A stretch of DNA of 64,000 bases from NCBI RefSeq assembly GCF_002999235.1, contig NZ_CP027236.1:496001-560000 (forward strand), written 5' to 3'. How positions within the stretch are numbered: position 1 is the stretch's first letter; the number at the start of each line of letters is the position of its first letter. The notes under the pieces are model-generated. The model made no database searches, was not told the origin of the DNA, and worked only from the letters and a program-made list of their open reading frames with translations. A program made the position numbers and the translations under genes. The DNA is from Actinomyces sp. oral taxon 897 (GTDB lineage: Bacteria > Actinomycetota > Actinomycetes > Actinomycetales > Actinomycetaceae). Shown here piece after piece: positions 35,504 through 44,817 of this stretch.

Positions 35504-36703
35504 GTGAGCGTGAGTCTTCCTGTACGTCCGGACCTGGTGGGGCAGAGTCCCTACGGTGCCCCTGAGCTGGACGTACCCGCACGCCTCAACGTCAACGAGA
35601 ACCCCTACCCGCCCTCGCCCGCAGTCGTCAGGTCCGTCACCGACGCCGTGGCCCGGGCCGCCACGGGGCTCAACCGCTACCCGGACCGTGACTTCCCGGT
35701 CCTGCGCGCGGCCCTGGCCGACTACCTGGCCGCCGAGTCCGCGGTGCGCCTGCCCTGGGAGAACATCTGGGCCGCCAACGGCTCCAACGAGGTCATGCTC
35801 CACGTCCTCCAGGCCTTCGGCGGGCCGGGCCGCACCTGCCTGTCCTTCACCCCCACCTACTCCATGTACCCCGAGTACGCCCGGGACACCCTGACCACCT
35901 ACGTCACCGGGCCGCGCCGGGAGGACCTGGCCCTGGACACGGGCGTCGTCACCGCCGCCATCGCCCGCCATCGCCCGGCCGTGGTCCTCCTGGCCAGCCC
36001 CAACAACCCCACCGGCACCGCCCTGGGGCTGGAGGACCTTACCACCGTGCTGGACGCCGCCCGTGGCAGCGGCCCGGTGGGCGCTGACGGCCCGACCGAC
36101 GCCCTGGTCGTGGTGGACGAGGCCTACGGCGAGTTCCGCCGTCCCGGTACGCCCAGCGCCCTGGAGCTGCTGCGCGACGACGCCTACCCGCACCTGGCGG
36201 TGGCGCGCACCATGAGCAAGGCCTTTGGCATGGCCGGGCTGCGCCTGGGCTACCTGGCGGCCTGCCGGGCGGTGGTGGACGTCCTGCGCGTGGTCCGCCT
36301 GCCCTACCACCTCTCCGCGCTCACCCAGGCGGCGGCGTGCGCCGCCCTGGGGCACCGTGAGGAGCTCATGGCCCAGGTCGCCTCCCTGCGGGACGAGCGT
36401 GACGCCACCGTGACCTGGCTGCGCGCCCAGGGCCTGACCGCCTACGACTCCGACGCGAACTTCGTCCTGTTCGGCCACCTGCCCGACCGCCACGCCGTCT
36501 TCCGGGCCCTCCTGGGCCGCGGCGTCCTGGTGCGCGAGGTCGGTCCCGAGGGCTGCCTGCGGGTGTCCGTGGGGACCCCGGAGGAGATGGCCCTGTTCCG
36601 TGACGCCCTGGTCGGCGTGCTCGGCGACGTCGACCTGTCCCACGACGGCGCGCCCCGGGGAGCCGGCCGGGACGCCACCGCAACCACCCAGGAGCAGCTA
36701 TGA
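35504..36703 (+). CDS. hisC: Histidinol-phosphate aminotransferase
   Basis: A 399-aa class I/II PLP aminotransferase that converts imidazole acetol phosphate and glutamate to histidinol phosphate in histidine synthesis. Signatures: [15 protein letters not shown] (about 28), [18 protein letters not shown] (about 93), [13 protein letters not shown] (about 162), VVDEAYGEF (about 203) and [17 protein letters not shown] with the PLP Lys at about 238. GTG 35504 is preferred: it begins [14 protein letters not shown], the right distance before the conserved core, and a -10-like box ends 7 bases upstream. The last codons overlap hisB (ATGA). Confidence 0.93.
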   Translation: MSVSLPVRPDLVGQSPYGAPELDVPARLNVNENPYPPSPAVVRSVTDAVARAATGLNRYPDRDFPVLRAALADYLAAESAVRLPWENIWAANGSNEVMLHVLQAFGGPGRTCLSFTPTYSMYPEYARDTLTTYVTGPRREDLALDTGVVTAAIARHRPAVVLLASPNNPTGTALGLEDLTTVLDAARGSGPVGADGPTDALVVVDEAYGEFRRPGTPSALELLRDDAYPHLAVARTMSKAFGMAGLRLGYLAACRAVVDVLRVVRLPYHLSALTQAAACAALGHREELMAQVASLRDERDATVTWLRAQGLTAYDSDANFVLFGHLPDRHAVFRALLGRGVLVREVGPEGCLRVSVGTPEEMALFRDALVGVLGDVDLSHDGAPRGAGRDATATTQEQL

Positions 36704-37302
36704 GCCGTACCGCCCGTATTGAGCGGGTCACCAGCGAGTCCAGCGTCGTCGTCGAGCTCGACCTGGACGGCACCGGCGCCACGGACGTGGACACCACGGT
36801 GCCCTTCTACGACCACATGCTCACCGCCCTGGGCCGCCACTCCCTGATCGACCTGAAGGTGCGGGCCAGCGGGGACACCCACATTGACGTCCACCACACC
36901 GTGGAGGACACGGCCATCTGCATCGGCGAGGCCCTGCGCGTCGCCCTGGGTGACAAGCGCGGCATCCGGCGGTTCGGGCAGGCGTGCGTGCCCCTGGACG
37001 AGGCCCTGGCCGAGGCCGTGGTGGACATCTCGGGACGGCCCTACCTGGTCCACACCGGGGAGTCCGAGGCCTTTATCCACCACCTCATCGGCGGGCACTT
37101 CACCGGGTCCATGGTCCGCCACGTCCTGGAGGCCATCGCCTACCACGCCGGGATCTGCCTGCACGTGCGCGTCGTCTCCGGACGTGACCCTCATCATATT
37201 GCTGAAGCCGAGTTCAAGTCCCTGGCCCGCGCCCTGCGGGCCGCCGTGGAGGACGACCCCCGCGTGGACACCATCCCCTCAACCAAGGGAGCCCTGTCAT
37301 GA
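36700..37302 (+). CDS. hisB: Imidazoleglycerol-phosphate dehydratase
   Basis: A 200-aa monofunctional IGPD, the usual actinobacterial length. Both metal-binding motifs are present: [17 protein letters not shown] (His at about 65-66) and the repeat-like [13 protein letters not shown], then [22 protein letters not shown] near the C-terminus. The N-terminus carries R-x-T-x-E-S ([12 protein letters not shown]) and [11 protein letters not shown]. The enzyme dehydrates imidazole glycerol phosphate to imidazole acetol phosphate, the substrate of HisC encoded just upstream. It overlaps hisC and the following gene by 4 bases each, giving a tightly coupled operon. Confidence 0.95.
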   Translation: MSRTARIERVTSESSVVVELDLDGTGATDVDTTVPFYDHMLTALGRHSLIDLKVRASGDTHIDVHHTVEDTAICIGEALRVALGDKRGIRRFGQACVPLDEALAEAVVDISGRPYLVHTGESEAFIHHLIGGHFTGSMVRHVLEAIAYHAGICLHVRVVSGRDPHHIAEAEFKSLARALRAAVEDDPRVDTIPSTKGALS

Positions 37303-38123
37303 GCCAGCCCACCAGTCCCTCCGGAGAGGAACGTGACCTTGACGCCGAGTTCGCCGCCCTCATGGGAGACCTTGACCTCCCGGCGGATCTGCGTCAGGAC
37401 CTGGACGGGACGTCGGCCCCGGGCAGCCGGCTCGAGCTGGCCGCAGAAGGACCGCAGCCTCGGGAGGCGCCGCTGACCGGCCGGGTGGACCCCGACAGCG
37501 TGCCCCACAACACCTACAAGCCTCCCCAGGAGGACGAGCTCACCGAGGAGCAGCGCGCCCAGGTGGCTGCCCTGTCAGCCGCCCTGGACGCCGGCGTCCC
37601 CGAGGCCAGGGCCGTCAAGGTGGCCGTGGTCCTGACCCCGCTGACCAACGCGGAGGCGCTGGCCGCCCTGGTGTCCATGAGCGACCTGGACTGCGTGGTG
37701 GTCCCGGCCCGCTCGGGGGCGTTCGCGGTCAAGGAGTTCGTCTCCGCCCACGCCGAGTGGGACATCGAGGAGCTCCTGGGGGGCGCGGACACCGAGCCCG
37801 CCGAGGCCGCGGAGCTGGCCGCGACCCTCTCCCGCCTGTCCCGGGCCGGGGCGGTGCTCCTGACCGCCGACCTGGCCTCTGACGTGGGCGTGGAGTCCGG
37901 CCTGTCGGGCACCATCACCGCGCGCGGCTACGTGGGCGGCCAGGCGGGCCAGGAGGCCAGCGCCGGGCTCATCCTCTCCGGGGTGGACCAGGTGGTCGAG
38001 GACGTCCTGCTGGGCGTGACCAGGGCCGAGGACGTCCCCGGCGCCATGAGGTCCTCCGAGGTCAGGGTCCCCCGGACCATGCGCTGGCTCAGCCGGGGCC
38101 TGCGCCGCCCGTCCCAGGACTGA
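37299..38123 (+). CDS. Conserved hypothetical protein in the his operon (274 aa)
   Basis: Coupled to hisB by an ATGA overlap. The acidic N-terminal third is low-complexity ([20 protein letters not shown]). A compact alpha/beta domain starts near residue 90 ([17 protein letters not shown], then [20 protein letters not shown]) and ends with [16 protein letters not shown] recall similar unannotated genes following hisB in other actinomycetes, but no function. Nothing suggests an enzyme active site; a regulatory or assembly role is possible. Confidence 0.75.
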   Translation: MSQPTSPSGEERDLDAEFAALMGDLDLPADLRQDLDGTSAPGSRLELAAEGPQPREAPLTGRVDPDSVPHNTYKPPQEDELTEEQRAQVAALSAALDAGVPEARAVKVAVVLTPLTNAEALAALVSMSDLDCVVVPARSGAFAVKEFVSAHAEWDIEELLGGADTEPAEAAELAATLSRLSRAGAVLLTADLASDVGVESGLSGTITARGYVGGQAGQEASAGLILSGVDQVVEDVLLGVTRAEDVPGAMRSSEVRVPRTMRWLSRGLRRPSQD

Positions 38124-38229
38124 GGGCCCCAGGACTGAGGGCGCTGTCCCGGGCTGACGCCCGGGCCCGGCGGCGCGTGCCGGGACCCGGCCCGCCCGCC
38201 CCCACGAGGCGTCCGGTCTGGGCTGCGCC

Positions 38230-39921
38230 CTAGTCGCCCGCCTCCACCAGGCAGGAGAAGCCGCGCTGGCCGGCCGCCCACTGGGCCTCGCTGGGGCCCA
38301 GCACGTAGGTCTGGGCGTCCTCGTTGATGTCGGGGATGAGGGCACGGGCGAAGTCGATCCTGCACATCCGTGCGACCTGGGGATCCTGGGCCATGTCGTC
38401 ATCCAGGGAGCTGGGTGTGGAGGGGTCCAGGGTCCCGACGGCGAAGACGGTCCAGGAGTGGTTCTTAGAGCAGCTGACGGCCTTGGCGGTGGAGCGGTCA
38501 GAGCTCGAGCTGAGCTTCTTCAGGCAGGTGCCTACCGCGTAGGGCGGCTCCGGGTTGATCTGCGGCTGGGGCGTGGGCGAGGGTACGGGCTCGGCGGGGC
38601 CGGTCGTGCTCACGCTGGGTGGCAGGGTGCTGTCGGCCTCAGCAGGACTGGCGGTGTCCTGGACGTCCTCGGTGGCCTCGTCACCGGGCGGGGTGGTCTC
38701 GGCAGGCTCCGAGGGGCTCGGGAGGCTCTCTGCCGTGCCCGGTACCGTCTCGGTGACAGAGGGTGTGCCGGAGGCCACCTGCGCGGTCTGCGCCCCCCAC
38801 GCCCACCAGCCTCCCGCCACACCCAGGCACGCGCCCGCGACCAGCCCCGTCACCGTGCCCAGCGCCAGCGCCCGACGCCGCAGGGAGACCTCCCGCTCGG
38901 AGGCGGCGTAGGCGGACCCGTCCGGGGCCCCACGCCCCCGGTCCCCGTCGTCCGGCGTACCCGGGGGCGTGGGGCCCATGGCCCGTGTGGACGTCGGTGA
39001 CCCCGGGGTGGGCGCCCCCTCAGGGGACCGGCTCAGGCGCAGGGTCGTGATCGGCCCGGTCACGGTCATACGGCCCTCGCCCAGGGCCTCGCGCAGGGTC
39101 GTCAGCACCGCCGTCAGCTCCTGGCCGTCGGCGAAGCGGTCGGACGGGTCGGGGGCCATGGCCCGGGCCAGGACGGGGACCATGGCGGCGGGCAGGAAGG
39201 GGCTGTCCAGGACCACGGGCTCGTTAATGCGCCCGACGATCTGGGTCAGGCTCTGGATCTGGCCGCCCTCTCCCCGCCGGGGCCCGTGCCCGGTGACCAG
39301 GGCCATGAGGACCGCCCCCATGGACCACACGTCCCCGGCGGGGGTGGGGGCGGCCAGGGCGAAGGCCTCAGGGGGCGCGTAGTCGGGGGTGAGGCACTCC
39401 AGGGTGACGGTGGGCTCCTGGCCCTCGCGCTGGATGGCGGCGATGCCGAAGTCCGACAGCCGGGGTGAGCCGTAGGAGTCCAGCAGGATATTGCCCGGCT
39501 TGACGTCGCGGTGGAGTACCCCGGCGCCGTGGGCGGCGCCCAGGGCGGAGGCCGCCGCCTCAATGAGGGCCACGGCGTCGGAGGCGGGTATCGGACCCTG
39601 GTCGATCATGTCGGCCAGGTTGCCTCCGTCACAGCGCTCCATGACCAGGTAGGGGCGTCCGTCCTCCAGGACCCCGGTGTCAATGAGGGAGACCACGTGG
39701 GGGTGGCCGGAGATCCGGCTGGACGCCTGCACCTCGCGCAGGAACCGGCGGCGGTTGCGCGGGTCGTCCAGGGCGCGGGAGTCGACCTTGACGGCGACGG
39801 GCCGCTCCAGGGAGACCTGCGTGCCCGAGTAGACGGTGGCGAAGCCGCCCCGCCCCAGGACGCCGTCGAGGCGGACACCGGGGATCGGGGGCAGTGCGGC
39901 AGCGGGTACCAGGGGTCTCAC
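38230..39921 (-). CDS. Membrane Ser/Thr protein kinase (PknB-like) with septum-formation-like extracellular domain
   Basis: A 563-aa Hanks-type kinase in antisense orientation to the his genes. Kinase motifs: Gly loop [12 protein letters not shown] (about 23), invariant Lys in [10 protein letters not shown] (about 45), catalytic loop [13 protein letters not shown] (about 135) and the DFG segment LSDFGIAA (about 155), then APPEAF and [13 protein letters not shown] Pro/Gly-rich linker leads to one membrane helix ([20 protein letters not shown], about 355-375) and an extracytoplasmic Ser/Thr/Pro stalk. The C-terminal 100 residues ([32 protein letters not shown]) carry conserved Cys like the septum-formation domains of actinobacterial envelope proteins. 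It probably couples an envelope cue to intracellular phosphorylation. GTG 39921 has no SD, with AT-rich GATAAT just before it. Confidence 0.87.
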   Translation of the reverse strand: MRPLVPAAALPPIPGVRLDGVLGRGGFATVYSGTQVSLERPVAVKVDSRALDDPRNRRRFLREVQASSRISGHPHVVSLIDTGVLEDGRPYLVMERCDGGNLADMIDQGPIPASDAVALIEAAASALGAAHGAGVLHRDVKPGNILLDSYGSPRLSDFGIAAIQREGQEPTVTLECLTPDYAPPEAFALAAPTPAGDVWSMGAVLMALVTGHGPRRGEGGQIQSLTQIVGRINEPVVLDSPFLPAAMVPVLARAMAPDPSDRFADGQELTAVLTTLREALGEGRMTVTGPITTLRLSRSPEGAPTPGSPTSTRAMGPTPPGTPDDGDRGRGAPDGSAYAASEREVSLRRRALALGTVTGLVAGACLGVAGGWWAWGAQTAQVASGTPSVTETVPGTAESLPSPSEPAETTPPGDEATEDVQDTASPAEADSTLPPSVSTTGPAEPVPSPTPQPQINPEPPYAVGTCLKKLSSSSDRSTAKAVSCSKNHSWTVFAVGTLDPSTPSSLDDDMAQDPQVARMCRIDFARALIPDINEDAQTYVLGPSEAQWAAGQRGFSCLVEAGD

Positions 39922-39983
39922 AGGATTATCCTCGCCTACCCCCAGCTCCTGGTCGCGGCGCCTCGCCGTGACCCCGTCGGGGG

Positions 39984-40012
39984 CTGACGCGGCCCGCCGT
40001 CGTCGGTACCCT
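39984..40012 (+). promoter_or_regulatory. hisH promoter, leaderless
   Basis: -35 CTGACG (39984-39989), a 17-base spacer and -10 TACCCT (40007-40012), with the hisH ATG 6 bases further. This is one of only two promoters in the window with both hexamers at canonical spacing, and it implies that the transcript starts at or near the start codon. Confidence 0.6.
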
Positions 40013-40018
40013 ACGGTT

Positions 40019-40657
40019 ATGAGGCAGCCCAGAGTCGTCGTCCTGAGCTATGGCAGCGGCAACGTACGCTCGGCCGTACGCGCCCTGGAACGGGTGGGTG
40101 CCAGCGTGGAGCTCACGGCTGAGCCCGCCGCCGTGGAGGGCGCCGACGGCCTCCTCGTGCCGGGAGTCGGCGCCTTCGGGGCGGTCATGGACCAGCTCGC
40201 CGCCGTCCACGCCCCCCGTCTCATTGAGCGGCGCCTGGCCGGCGGACGGCCGGTCCTGGGCATCTGCGTAGGCATGCAGGTCATGTTCGAGTCCAGCCAG
40301 GAGCACGGCACCGCACGCCGGGGCCTGGCGCAGTGGCCCGGGACCGTGCGTCGCCTCAACGCCCCGGTGGTGCCCCACATGGGCTGGTCGCCGGTGCGCC
40401 CGGCGCGGGGAACCGTCCTGTTCCAGGGCGTGGAGGGGGAGCGCTTCTACTTCGTCCACTCCTACGCCGCCACCACCGACCCCGCCGGGCTCATGGACGC
40501 TGGCCCCATGCGCCTGCCCCTGGCCACCTGGGCCACGCACGGGGAGGACTTCGTCGCCGCCGTCGAGAACGGGGCCCTGTGCGCCACCCAGTTCCACCCG
40601 GAGAAGTCCGGGGACGCGGGGGCGCAGCTCCTGCGCAACTGGCTGACTACCCTGTGA
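40019..40657 (+). CDS. hisH: Imidazole glycerol phosphate synthase, glutaminase subunit
   Basis: A 212-aa class I glutamine amidotransferase. N-terminus [20 protein letters not shown] is typical; oxyanion segment [13 protein letters not shown]; nucleophile Cys83 in [14 protein letters not shown]; His/Glu of the triad in [14 protein letters not shown] near residue 193. It supplies ammonia to HisF, which is not in this window. ATG 40019 is correct by homology, although the frame is open upstream. It is followed by priA 61 bases later. The kinase gene lies between this gene and the hisC-hisB operon. Confidence 0.94.
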   Translation: MRQPRVVVLSYGSGNVRSAVRALERVGASVELTAEPAAVEGADGLLVPGVGAFGAVMDQLAAVHAPRLIERRLAGGRPVLGICVGMQVMFESSQEHGTARRGLAQWPGTVRRLNAPVVPHMGWSPVRPARGTVLFQGVEGERFYFVHSYAATTDPAGLMDAGPMRLPLATWATHGEDFVAAVENGALCATQFHPEKSGDAGAQLLRNWLTTL

Positions 40658-40718
40658 TCCTGCCCACCGCCCTCGGAGCAGCCGACGGCGTCCCCTGACA
40701 AACCGTGAGAGAGGCCTC

Positions 40719-41495
40719 ATGACCACCTGGATCGTCCAGCCCCCTGTTCCACGACACATCCCTCCTCTCGTCCTGCTACCCGCCGTGGACGTCGCCGGCG
40801 GCAAGGCCGTCCGCCTGCTCCAGGGCGAGGCCGGTTCGGAGACCGACTACGGCAGCCCCGTGGAGGCGGCCCGAGACTGGGTAAAGGCCGGGGCGGAGTG
40901 GATCCACCTGGTGGACCTCGACGCTGCCTTCGGGCGCGGCTCCAACGCCGCCCTCCTGGCCCGCATCGTCGGGGAGGTCGGGATCAAGGTCGAGCTCTCC
41001 GGGGGTATTCGTGACGACGCCTCCCTGTCCCGGGCCCTGGCCGCCGGGGCGGCCCGGGTCAACCTGGGCACCGCCGCCCTGGAGGACCCGGTGTGGACCG
41101 GGCGCGTCATCGCCGAGCACGGGGAGAGGATCGCCGTGGGCCTGGACGTGCGCGGCACCACCCTGGCGGCCCGGGGCTGGACCAGGCAGGGTGGTGAGCT
41201 GTGGGACGTCCTGGACCGGCTCAACTCCGCCGGCTGCGTCCGGTACGTGGTCACCGACGTCACCAAGGACGGCACCCTGAGCGGATCCAATACCGAGCTC
41301 CTGCAGCAGGTCGCCGCCCGGACCGACGCCGCCGTGGTGGCCTCCGGCGGTATCGCCCACCTGTCCGACATCGCGGCCCTGGCGGGCCTGGTCCCCCAGG
41401 GCATTGAGGGCGCCATCGTGGGCAAGGCCCTCTACAACGGCAACTTCACCCTGCCCGACGCCCTGGCCGTGGCCCGCAGGGAGCGGGTCGTCTAG
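40719..41495 (+). CDS. priA: Phosphoribosyl isomerase A (bifunctional HisA/TrpF)
   Basis: A 258-aa (beta/alpha)8 isomerase of the HisA/PriA type: [20 protein letters not shown] with the catalytic Asp24, [24 protein letters not shown] (phosphate loop), [22 protein letters not shown] (second acid, near residue 180) and [10 protein letters not shown]. Actinobacteria use one PriA for both ProFAR isomerisation (histidine) and PRA isomerisation (tryptophan); the bifunctional call rests on this lineage knowledge. The N-terminus is about 15 residues longer than usual HisA, but no alternative start is visible. GAGAGAGG precedes ATG 40719. Confidence 0.9.
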   Translation: MTTWIVQPPVPRHIPPLVLLPAVDVAGGKAVRLLQGEAGSETDYGSPVEAARDWVKAGAEWIHLVDLDAAFGRGSNAALLARIVGEVGIKVELSGGIRDDASLSRALAAGAARVNLGTAALEDPVWTGRVIAEHGERIAVGLDVRGTTLAARGWTRQGGELWDVLDRLNSAGCVRYVVTDVTKDGTLSGSNTELLQQVAARTDAAVVASGGIAHLSDIAALAGLVPQGIEGAIVGKALYNGNFTLPDALAVARRERVV

Positions 41496-41743
41496 GGGCC
41501 TGGCGGCGGACGACGTCGCAGGGGCCGACGACCGCCCGCGGGCTCGGCATCAGGGATGTAGTCGTCTACGGGCGGGCGGCCTGGGTTCCCGCGGGCTCGG
41601 CGCCAGGGGCGTGGCGCGTGTCCTGTCAGCCCCGACTGGTCGCGGGCGGGGTGCGTGCTCGGCAGAGGGTGGGGCGCCCACCGTCCGGGACCTCATTGAG
41701 CGCGAGGCGGGGCCCTGCTCGGCAGGGGACGTGTGGCAGGCGG

Positions 41744-41749
41744 TAGCGT
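41744..41749 (+). promoter_or_regulatory. -10 box of a leaderless sseB-like transcript
   Basis: TAGCGT ends 6 bases before GTG 41756, the same architecture as the antiporter, hisH and trmH-like genes. No Shine-Dalgarno sequence is present. Confidence 0.45.
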
Positions 41750-41755
41750 GGCGCC

Positions 41756-42808
41756 GTGAGCGAGTCAGTACCACCCCCGGACGCCCCCAGCACCCCGGGG
41801 CAGGAGCCTGCTGGCGTCGGGCACGGCCTCCAGGGCGCGGACCCGCAGGCACCACAGCCTGCCGCGTCCCCGCCCACCCCCGGGGACGTGCCCCGGGCAC
41901 TGCCCGGGCCGCGACCCGCGTCCCCGCCCACCCCGGGGGACGCGGCCATGGCCCGTGCCTGGAGCACGGGCGCCCGGGCCGCCCGTCAGGCCGGCGGGCG
42001 CCTGGAGGTGCCCCTGGCCGAGGCCGACGTCCTGGCCCGCGCCCAGGCGGCCCGGGCCAAGATGCAGCGGCTGCTGTCGTCCCCCACGCCCTTCTCCGGG
42101 GACGACGGCGCCGCCGACCCGGCCGTGGCACGGGCCCTGGACGCGCTGGACGCCGGGAACCAGCCCCGCCACCTGCTCCTGGAGCGCCTGTGGTCGGCCC
42201 TGGCCGCCAGCCGGGTCATCGTGCCCGTGGAGGCCCACGCCCTGCCCGCCCGGACACGACCGGCAGGACCGACGCCCGGCGGGAAGGCGTCCACGCACCC
42301 GGTGCACACCGCCGACGCCTCCCGCGACGCCGCCACCCTGGCCGTCGAGCTGCCCGACGGGCACATTGCCCTGCCGGTCTTCACCAGCGTGGGCGCCATG
42401 CTCGCCTGGCGCGCCGACGTGCGCCCCGTGCCGGTGGAGCCGCGCCGCGCCGCGGTGGTGGCCTACGAGCACACCGACCAGCTGTGGGTCCTGGACCCCG
42501 GTACCCGGGACCTGCGCCTTCCCCGGCCCGCGGTGGTGGCCCTGGCAGGCGGGGAGGACTGGGTCCCCTCCTGGCGCAGCACCCTCATCCAGGACGAGCT
42601 CACCGCCCAGCTCAGCGGCCTGGAGGGGGTCACGGCGGTGGCCTTTGCCCCCGGGCAGGCGTCCGAGCTGCGGATCCTCCTGCGCGTGGACGCCTCCGCC
42701 GGGCGCGGCGCGGTGGCTGACACGCTGGCGGCCTGCCAGGAGGTCCTGGTCAACCCCGCCTGGGGCGAGCTCATTGACACCGTCGAGCTCGTCCCCCTGC
42801 CGGCCTGA
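41756..42808 (+). CDS. SseB-family protein
   Basis: A 350-aa protein. The first 65 residues are a Pro-rich, low-complexity tail with two copies of PASPPTPGD. The SseB N-terminal domain spans about 135-260 (LLLERLWSALAASRVIVPVE, IALPVFTSVGAMLAWRADV, RPVPVEPRRAAVVAYE). The C-terminal domain follows (WVPSWRSTLIQDELTAQLSG, LRILLRVDASAGRG). SseB-like genes commonly sit between priA and infC in actinobacteria, as here; their function is unclear. The start is supported by the -10 box 6 bases upstream. Confidence 0.85.
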   Translation: MSESVPPPDAPSTPGQEPAGVGHGLQGADPQAPQPAASPPTPGDVPRALPGPRPASPPTPGDAAMARAWSTGARAARQAGGRLEVPLAEADVLARAQAARAKMQRLLSSPTPFSGDDGAADPAVARALDALDAGNQPRHLLLERLWSALAASRVIVPVEAHALPARTRPAGPTPGGKASTHPVHTADASRDAATLAVELPDGHIALPVFTSVGAMLAWRADVRPVPVEPRRAAVVAYEHTDQLWVLDPGTRDLRLPRPAVVALAGGEDWVPSWRSTLIQDELTAQLSGLEGVTAVAFAPGQASELRILLRVDASAGRGAVADTLAACQEVLVNPAWGELIDTVELVPLPA

Positions 42809-42868
42809 GGCGTGCGGGCTCCTGCCCGTCCTGCCCTGCCCCCCTGCCCCGTCCTACCCCCATGTCAC

Positions 42869-42987
42869 CGGGGACGTACCTTAGCTGGCGGCGACGTACC
42901 CTAAAGGTACGTTGCCAATGACTAGGGTGCGTCCTCGATGGCTAAGGTACGTCCCCGATGACTAAGGCGCTTAAGTACGTCCCCGGG
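42869..42987. repeat. Cluster of CTAAGGTACGTCCCCG palindromic repeats
   Basis: A perfect 17-nt inverted repeat (42869-42885 and 42941-42957, word GCTAAGGTACGTCCCCG) encloses an inner hairpin GGCGACGTACC (42890-42900) / GGTACGTTGCC (42906-42916). On the right side 20-bp units run in tandem (42921-42940, 42941-42960), followed by a degenerate copy ending AAGTACGTCCCCGG (42973-42986). Six copies of one core lie in about 120 bases between sseB-like and the lipoprotein gene. A multi-site operator or a REP-like cluster are both possible. Confidence 0.8.
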
Positions 42988-43012
42988 AGACGGCGGGGCG
43001 GCGTCCTGCGCT

Positions 43013-43027
43013 AACCTGACACAGGTT
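43013..43027. promoter_or_regulatory. Palindrome overlapping the lipoprotein promoter
   Basis: AACCTG-ACA-CAGGTT is a perfect inverted repeat overlapping a candidate -10 (TAACCT, 43012-43017), 28 bases before the start codon region. A repressor site is plausible. Confidence 0.4.
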
Positions 43028-43054
43028 CTTCGTTACCCCGCCCCAGGAGCCCAG

Positions 43055-44776
43055 ATGCGTTCCCGTCTCCCCTGTCTGCTGGCCGCTGTGCTCGCTGCCG
43101 CCATGCCCCTGTCCGCCTGCTCCTCGCCCGGTGACGGCGATCAGGGGGTGCCGGCGTCGTCTGGTACCGGAGCGGACACGGTCAGTAGCGACTCCTCCCT
43201 GGACGCCCGCTACGGCCAGGGTGCCTACGGGGCCTGGAGCGTGGAGCTCCCGGGGGACCCGCACGACACAGAGGCCTACGGTATGCGTGAGAGCAGGATG
43301 CCGGGGAGTCCTGACACCAGCCGGCACCAGAGCACCCAGATCTGGGTCGATGACGCCGGGGACACGGCCGTCATGAGCGTCGAGCCCTACTACTACGCCA
43401 CGACCCTGACCGGTGTGAACCTGGCGGACGGGTCGGTCGCCTGGAGCCTCAGCCTCAGGGACCACCGCTTCCGTACGGCCGACGACGGGGTCCACGGCAA
43501 GGAGCTGCAGGACCACGAGCTGGAGGCTCCCCGATCCCCCGAGGTCCACTGCCTGCCCCAGACGGTGGCTGACCACGTGGTCTGCGACCGGGTCGGTCTC
43601 ATTGACATGACCGACGGCAGCGTGACCCCCATTGCCGCCGGGGCGGACTTCAAGGGCGTCTACCAGGGGACGGTGGTCGGCAACGTCTTTGACGGCTCCG
43701 GCTACGCCCCGGCGGGGGTCGCTGCCTGGGACGTCTCGGGCAGGGAGATCTGGCGGGTCAACGGCCTGGGGATCGGCCGCAGCGGGGTCGGGGAGGGCTG
43801 GCTGGTCGCCGAGGTCCTGGGCGGCCAGGGCGGTAAGTGGTCCGTCCTCAGGACCGCCGACGGCTCGCAGTCAGGTGAGGTAACCATGAAGGGCACCGCC
43901 TACGTAGGCGCCTCAGACCGAGGACCGCTCAGTCTGACTGCCGGGCAGTCCCTTCGTGACGTCAGCGTGACCCTGTACGACCAGGCGGGGCACGAGGTCT
44001 CCTCCTACAGCGGCACCACGGCCGTCGCCCTGGGTGTCCAGGCGTCGTTCGTGGACTACATGCTGGAGGAGGCGCCTGCGCGTCCCCTCTCCTACGACGC
44101 CTTGACCACCATGCTGGGCTCCCAGAAGGAGGCGTCGTGGCTCGGCCACGCCGACGCCCAGTGGTGGTGGCGGGAACGGGCACGGCAGGACCAGCGCAGC
44201 GACTACGTCACAGGGGCTGTCCGGGCCCAGGCCCCCGACACCGTCTTCCCCGTCCAGAGCCTCCACGGGACGGCCGGGAGCACAGTGGTCGGCCAGGGGG
44301 ACGGCGGCCTCGGCGCCTATGACGTCTCCACCGCCGAGCCCGTGTGGACCCTGGGCACGCCCAGGACCAGCCGCTACTCGCCCACGACCACCAGGGGCGG
44401 CTCCCTCCTCTTCTACGTGGACAAGTCCGGGGCCGGCAGCCCGGTCACCGTGACCCTCCTGGCTCCCGGTCTGCCCACGGGCCCGGGTGCCACCGCGGGT
44501 GCTGACGGCGCTGGTGGCCGCTACACCTGGCAGCCGGCGACCAGCGGACCCGCCTCCACCCTGGTCTCCGTCCTGGGCGCCGCGCCTACGAGCGCGGCCG
44601 CGAGCGCCGTCCCCTCCGGTCCCGCCAGCTCCGCCCCGCCGGACCGGCCGTCGACACCGCCCTCCGCCCCGCCGTCGACCCCGCCGGACCGACCCTGGCC
44701 GACCCCGGAGCGGGTCACGACGGCCTCCTTGATACTCTTTGGTGGACGTCGGGCACCCTGGGCACCAGCCGCTTAG
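43055..44776 (+). CDS. Large lipoprotein with PQQ/WD-like beta-propeller features
   Basis: A 573-aa protein with a lipoprotein signal peptide (MRSRLPCLLAAVLAAAMPL, lipobox LSAC). The mature part has repeating strand patterns of PQQ-like propellers: TLTGVNLADGSVAWSLSL, VGLIDMTDGSVTPI, GVAAWDVSGREIWRVNGLG, LGAYDVSTAEPVWTLG. The last 50 residues are Pro/Ser/Ala-rich. Such lipoproteins occur in many actinobacterial envelopes; the role here is unknown. CCAGGAGC precedes ATG 43055. It is separated from the following ABC genes by 41 bases. Confidence 0.8.
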   Translation: MRSRLPCLLAAVLAAAMPLSACSSPGDGDQGVPASSGTGADTVSSDSSLDARYGQGAYGAWSVELPGDPHDTEAYGMRESRMPGSPDTSRHQSTQIWVDDAGDTAVMSVEPYYYATTLTGVNLADGSVAWSLSLRDHRFRTADDGVHGKELQDHELEAPRSPEVHCLPQTVADHVVCDRVGLIDMTDGSVTPIAAGADFKGVYQGTVVGNVFDGSGYAPAGVAAWDVSGREIWRVNGLGIGRSGVGEGWLVAEVLGGQGGKWSVLRTADGSQSGEVTMKGTAYVGASDRGPLSLTAGQSLRDVSVTLYDQAGHEVSSYSGTTAVALGVQASFVDYMLEEAPARPLSYDALTTMLGSQKEASWLGHADAQWWWRERARQDQRSDYVTGAVRAQAPDTVFPVQSLHGTAGSTVVGQGDGGLGAYDVSTAEPVWTLGTPRTSRYSPTTTRGGSLLFYVDKSGAGSPVTVTLLAPGLPTGPGATAGADGAGGRYTWQPATSGPASTLVSVLGAAPTSAAASAVPSGPASSAPPDRPSTPPSAPPSTPPDRPWPTPERVTTASLILFGGRRAPWAPAA

Positions 44777-44817
44777 CTGCTTCTCATCACTCCTCCGGTT
44801 GTGCTGGAATAGCCGGC

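Noticed and set aside
42869..42987. CRISPR-like array
   Set aside because: Copies alternate in orientation, spacing is short and irregular and there are no unique spacers or cas genes.
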